In this document: positions 63,587-64,000 of the stretch, piece by piece
How the letters are laid out: every line of letters begins with the position of its first letter
How positions within the stretch are numbered: the stretch's first letter is position 1
Source: Sthenelais limicola
Taxonomy: Eukaryota; Annelida; Polychaeta; Phyllodocida; Sigalionidae
Assembly (NCBI GenBank): GCA_942159475.1
Contig: OW804099.1
Location: forward strand, 13,766,162 to 13,830,161
Length of the DNA: 64,000 nt
Direction: 5' to 3'
Position numbers and translations under genes: made by a program
Notes under the pieces: generated by a model
What the model was told of the DNA's origin: nothing
Database searches by the model: none
The model's input: only the letters and a program-made list of their open reading frames with translations

Positions 63587-64000
63587 CTTGAGTCTTTGTC
63601 ACTTCATATTGTATCGTTATTACACTTGACTTAAGATTGCATTGACATAACACATAACACCATAAAGTATTTATGAAAAAAGTTTGTGGTGTATTTTACA
63701 AAAAAAATTTTTTTTTAACAGGGTAAGGATGCTGAGGATCGGATGGCTGAGGATCGGATGCCACTAGGATGGCGCTGAGGATTCCCTCGCTAGGATACCC
63801 TGATACCGCTAGGAACCCTGATACTTGCTGTAAAAATGTGCTTTTGTGATAGACTATGTCTATGTCTATATTATTAGACTATGATGTGTGATATGACTAT
63901 GTCAAACTGGACTATACGGAAGATGGTTACCGGACTATACGGAAGATGGTTACCACGCGCCTATATACCTTCTACTTATATGATTATTATTATATCCTGA
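63587..64000. other. Intron, short repeats and window end
   Basis: A 43-base unit (gagtctttgtcacttcat...) is duplicated at about 63545-63632. 'ggatcggatg' repeats lie at about 63735-63760, and 'actatacggaagatggttac' occurs twice at 63911-63955. The sequence is cut by the window end. Confidence 0.5.

Overview
This is a eukaryotic (metazoan) window. It is AT-rich with spliceosomal splice sites, C2H2 zinc-finger genes of animal type, tRNA-derived SINE-like pieces, several MITE families, many minisatellites and long poly-G tracts preceded by (GT)n. The mix of Ty3/gypsy elements, GTAGGCCTA-rich patches and GT/poly-G tracts suggests a marine invertebrate deuterostome, possibly an echinoderm or another ambulacrarian or a cephalochordate. 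That placement is a low-confidence inference.

Layout. 1-11 kb: 59-bp satellite and related degenerate repeats, then mostly non-coding sequence with MITEs, a broken reading frame and hammerhead-like retroposon relics. 11.3-13.9 kb (minus): a C2H2 zinc-finger gene with 15 fingers preceded by ten 32-residue repeats, and decayed fingers beyond its stop. 14-19 kb: MITE copies and simple repeats. 19.19-39.38 kb (minus): one 20.2-kb LTR element. 39.4-44.1 kb: a 45-bp minisatellite, a SINE and a 451-bp inverted-repeat element. 44.12-48.65 kb (plus): a second zinc-finger gene with 29 copies of the 32-residue repeat and 20 fingers. 49-52 kb: a TA-flanked MITE and non-coding DNA. 52.24-57.22 kb (minus): a compact intact Ty3/gypsy element with identical 153-bp LTRs and a perfect 5-bp target duplication. 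57-62.5 kb: low-complexity and duplicated non-coding DNA. 62.9-64 kb (plus): a small spliced gene of unknown function.

The most unusual object is the 20.2-kb element. Its two 731-bp LTRs appear identical. Reading its sense strand (window minus): 5' LTR, primer-binding site, a strong splice donor just after it, gag, a complete protease/RT/RNase H/integrase pol, five accessory reading frames (A to E), an envelope gene of the errantivirus/baculovirus-F type with its own splice acceptor, about 3 kb of further sequence, a short purine-rich tract, and the 3' LTR. The five accessory frames look like diverged copies of one gene: they share an ordered set of motifs over about 130 residues, and four of the five end in a phase-0 splice donor. 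I recognise no known family for them. This is organised like a complex retrovirus (leader splicing, accessory genes, env) but on a Ty3/gypsy backbone, and it is the best candidate for an undescribed system here.

The two zinc-finger genes are inverted paralogues. Their 96-bp repeat unit, read in another frame, resembles a truncated C2H2 finger interrupted by a conserved stop codon. The array therefore appears to be an old finger module read out of its original frame and then amplified.
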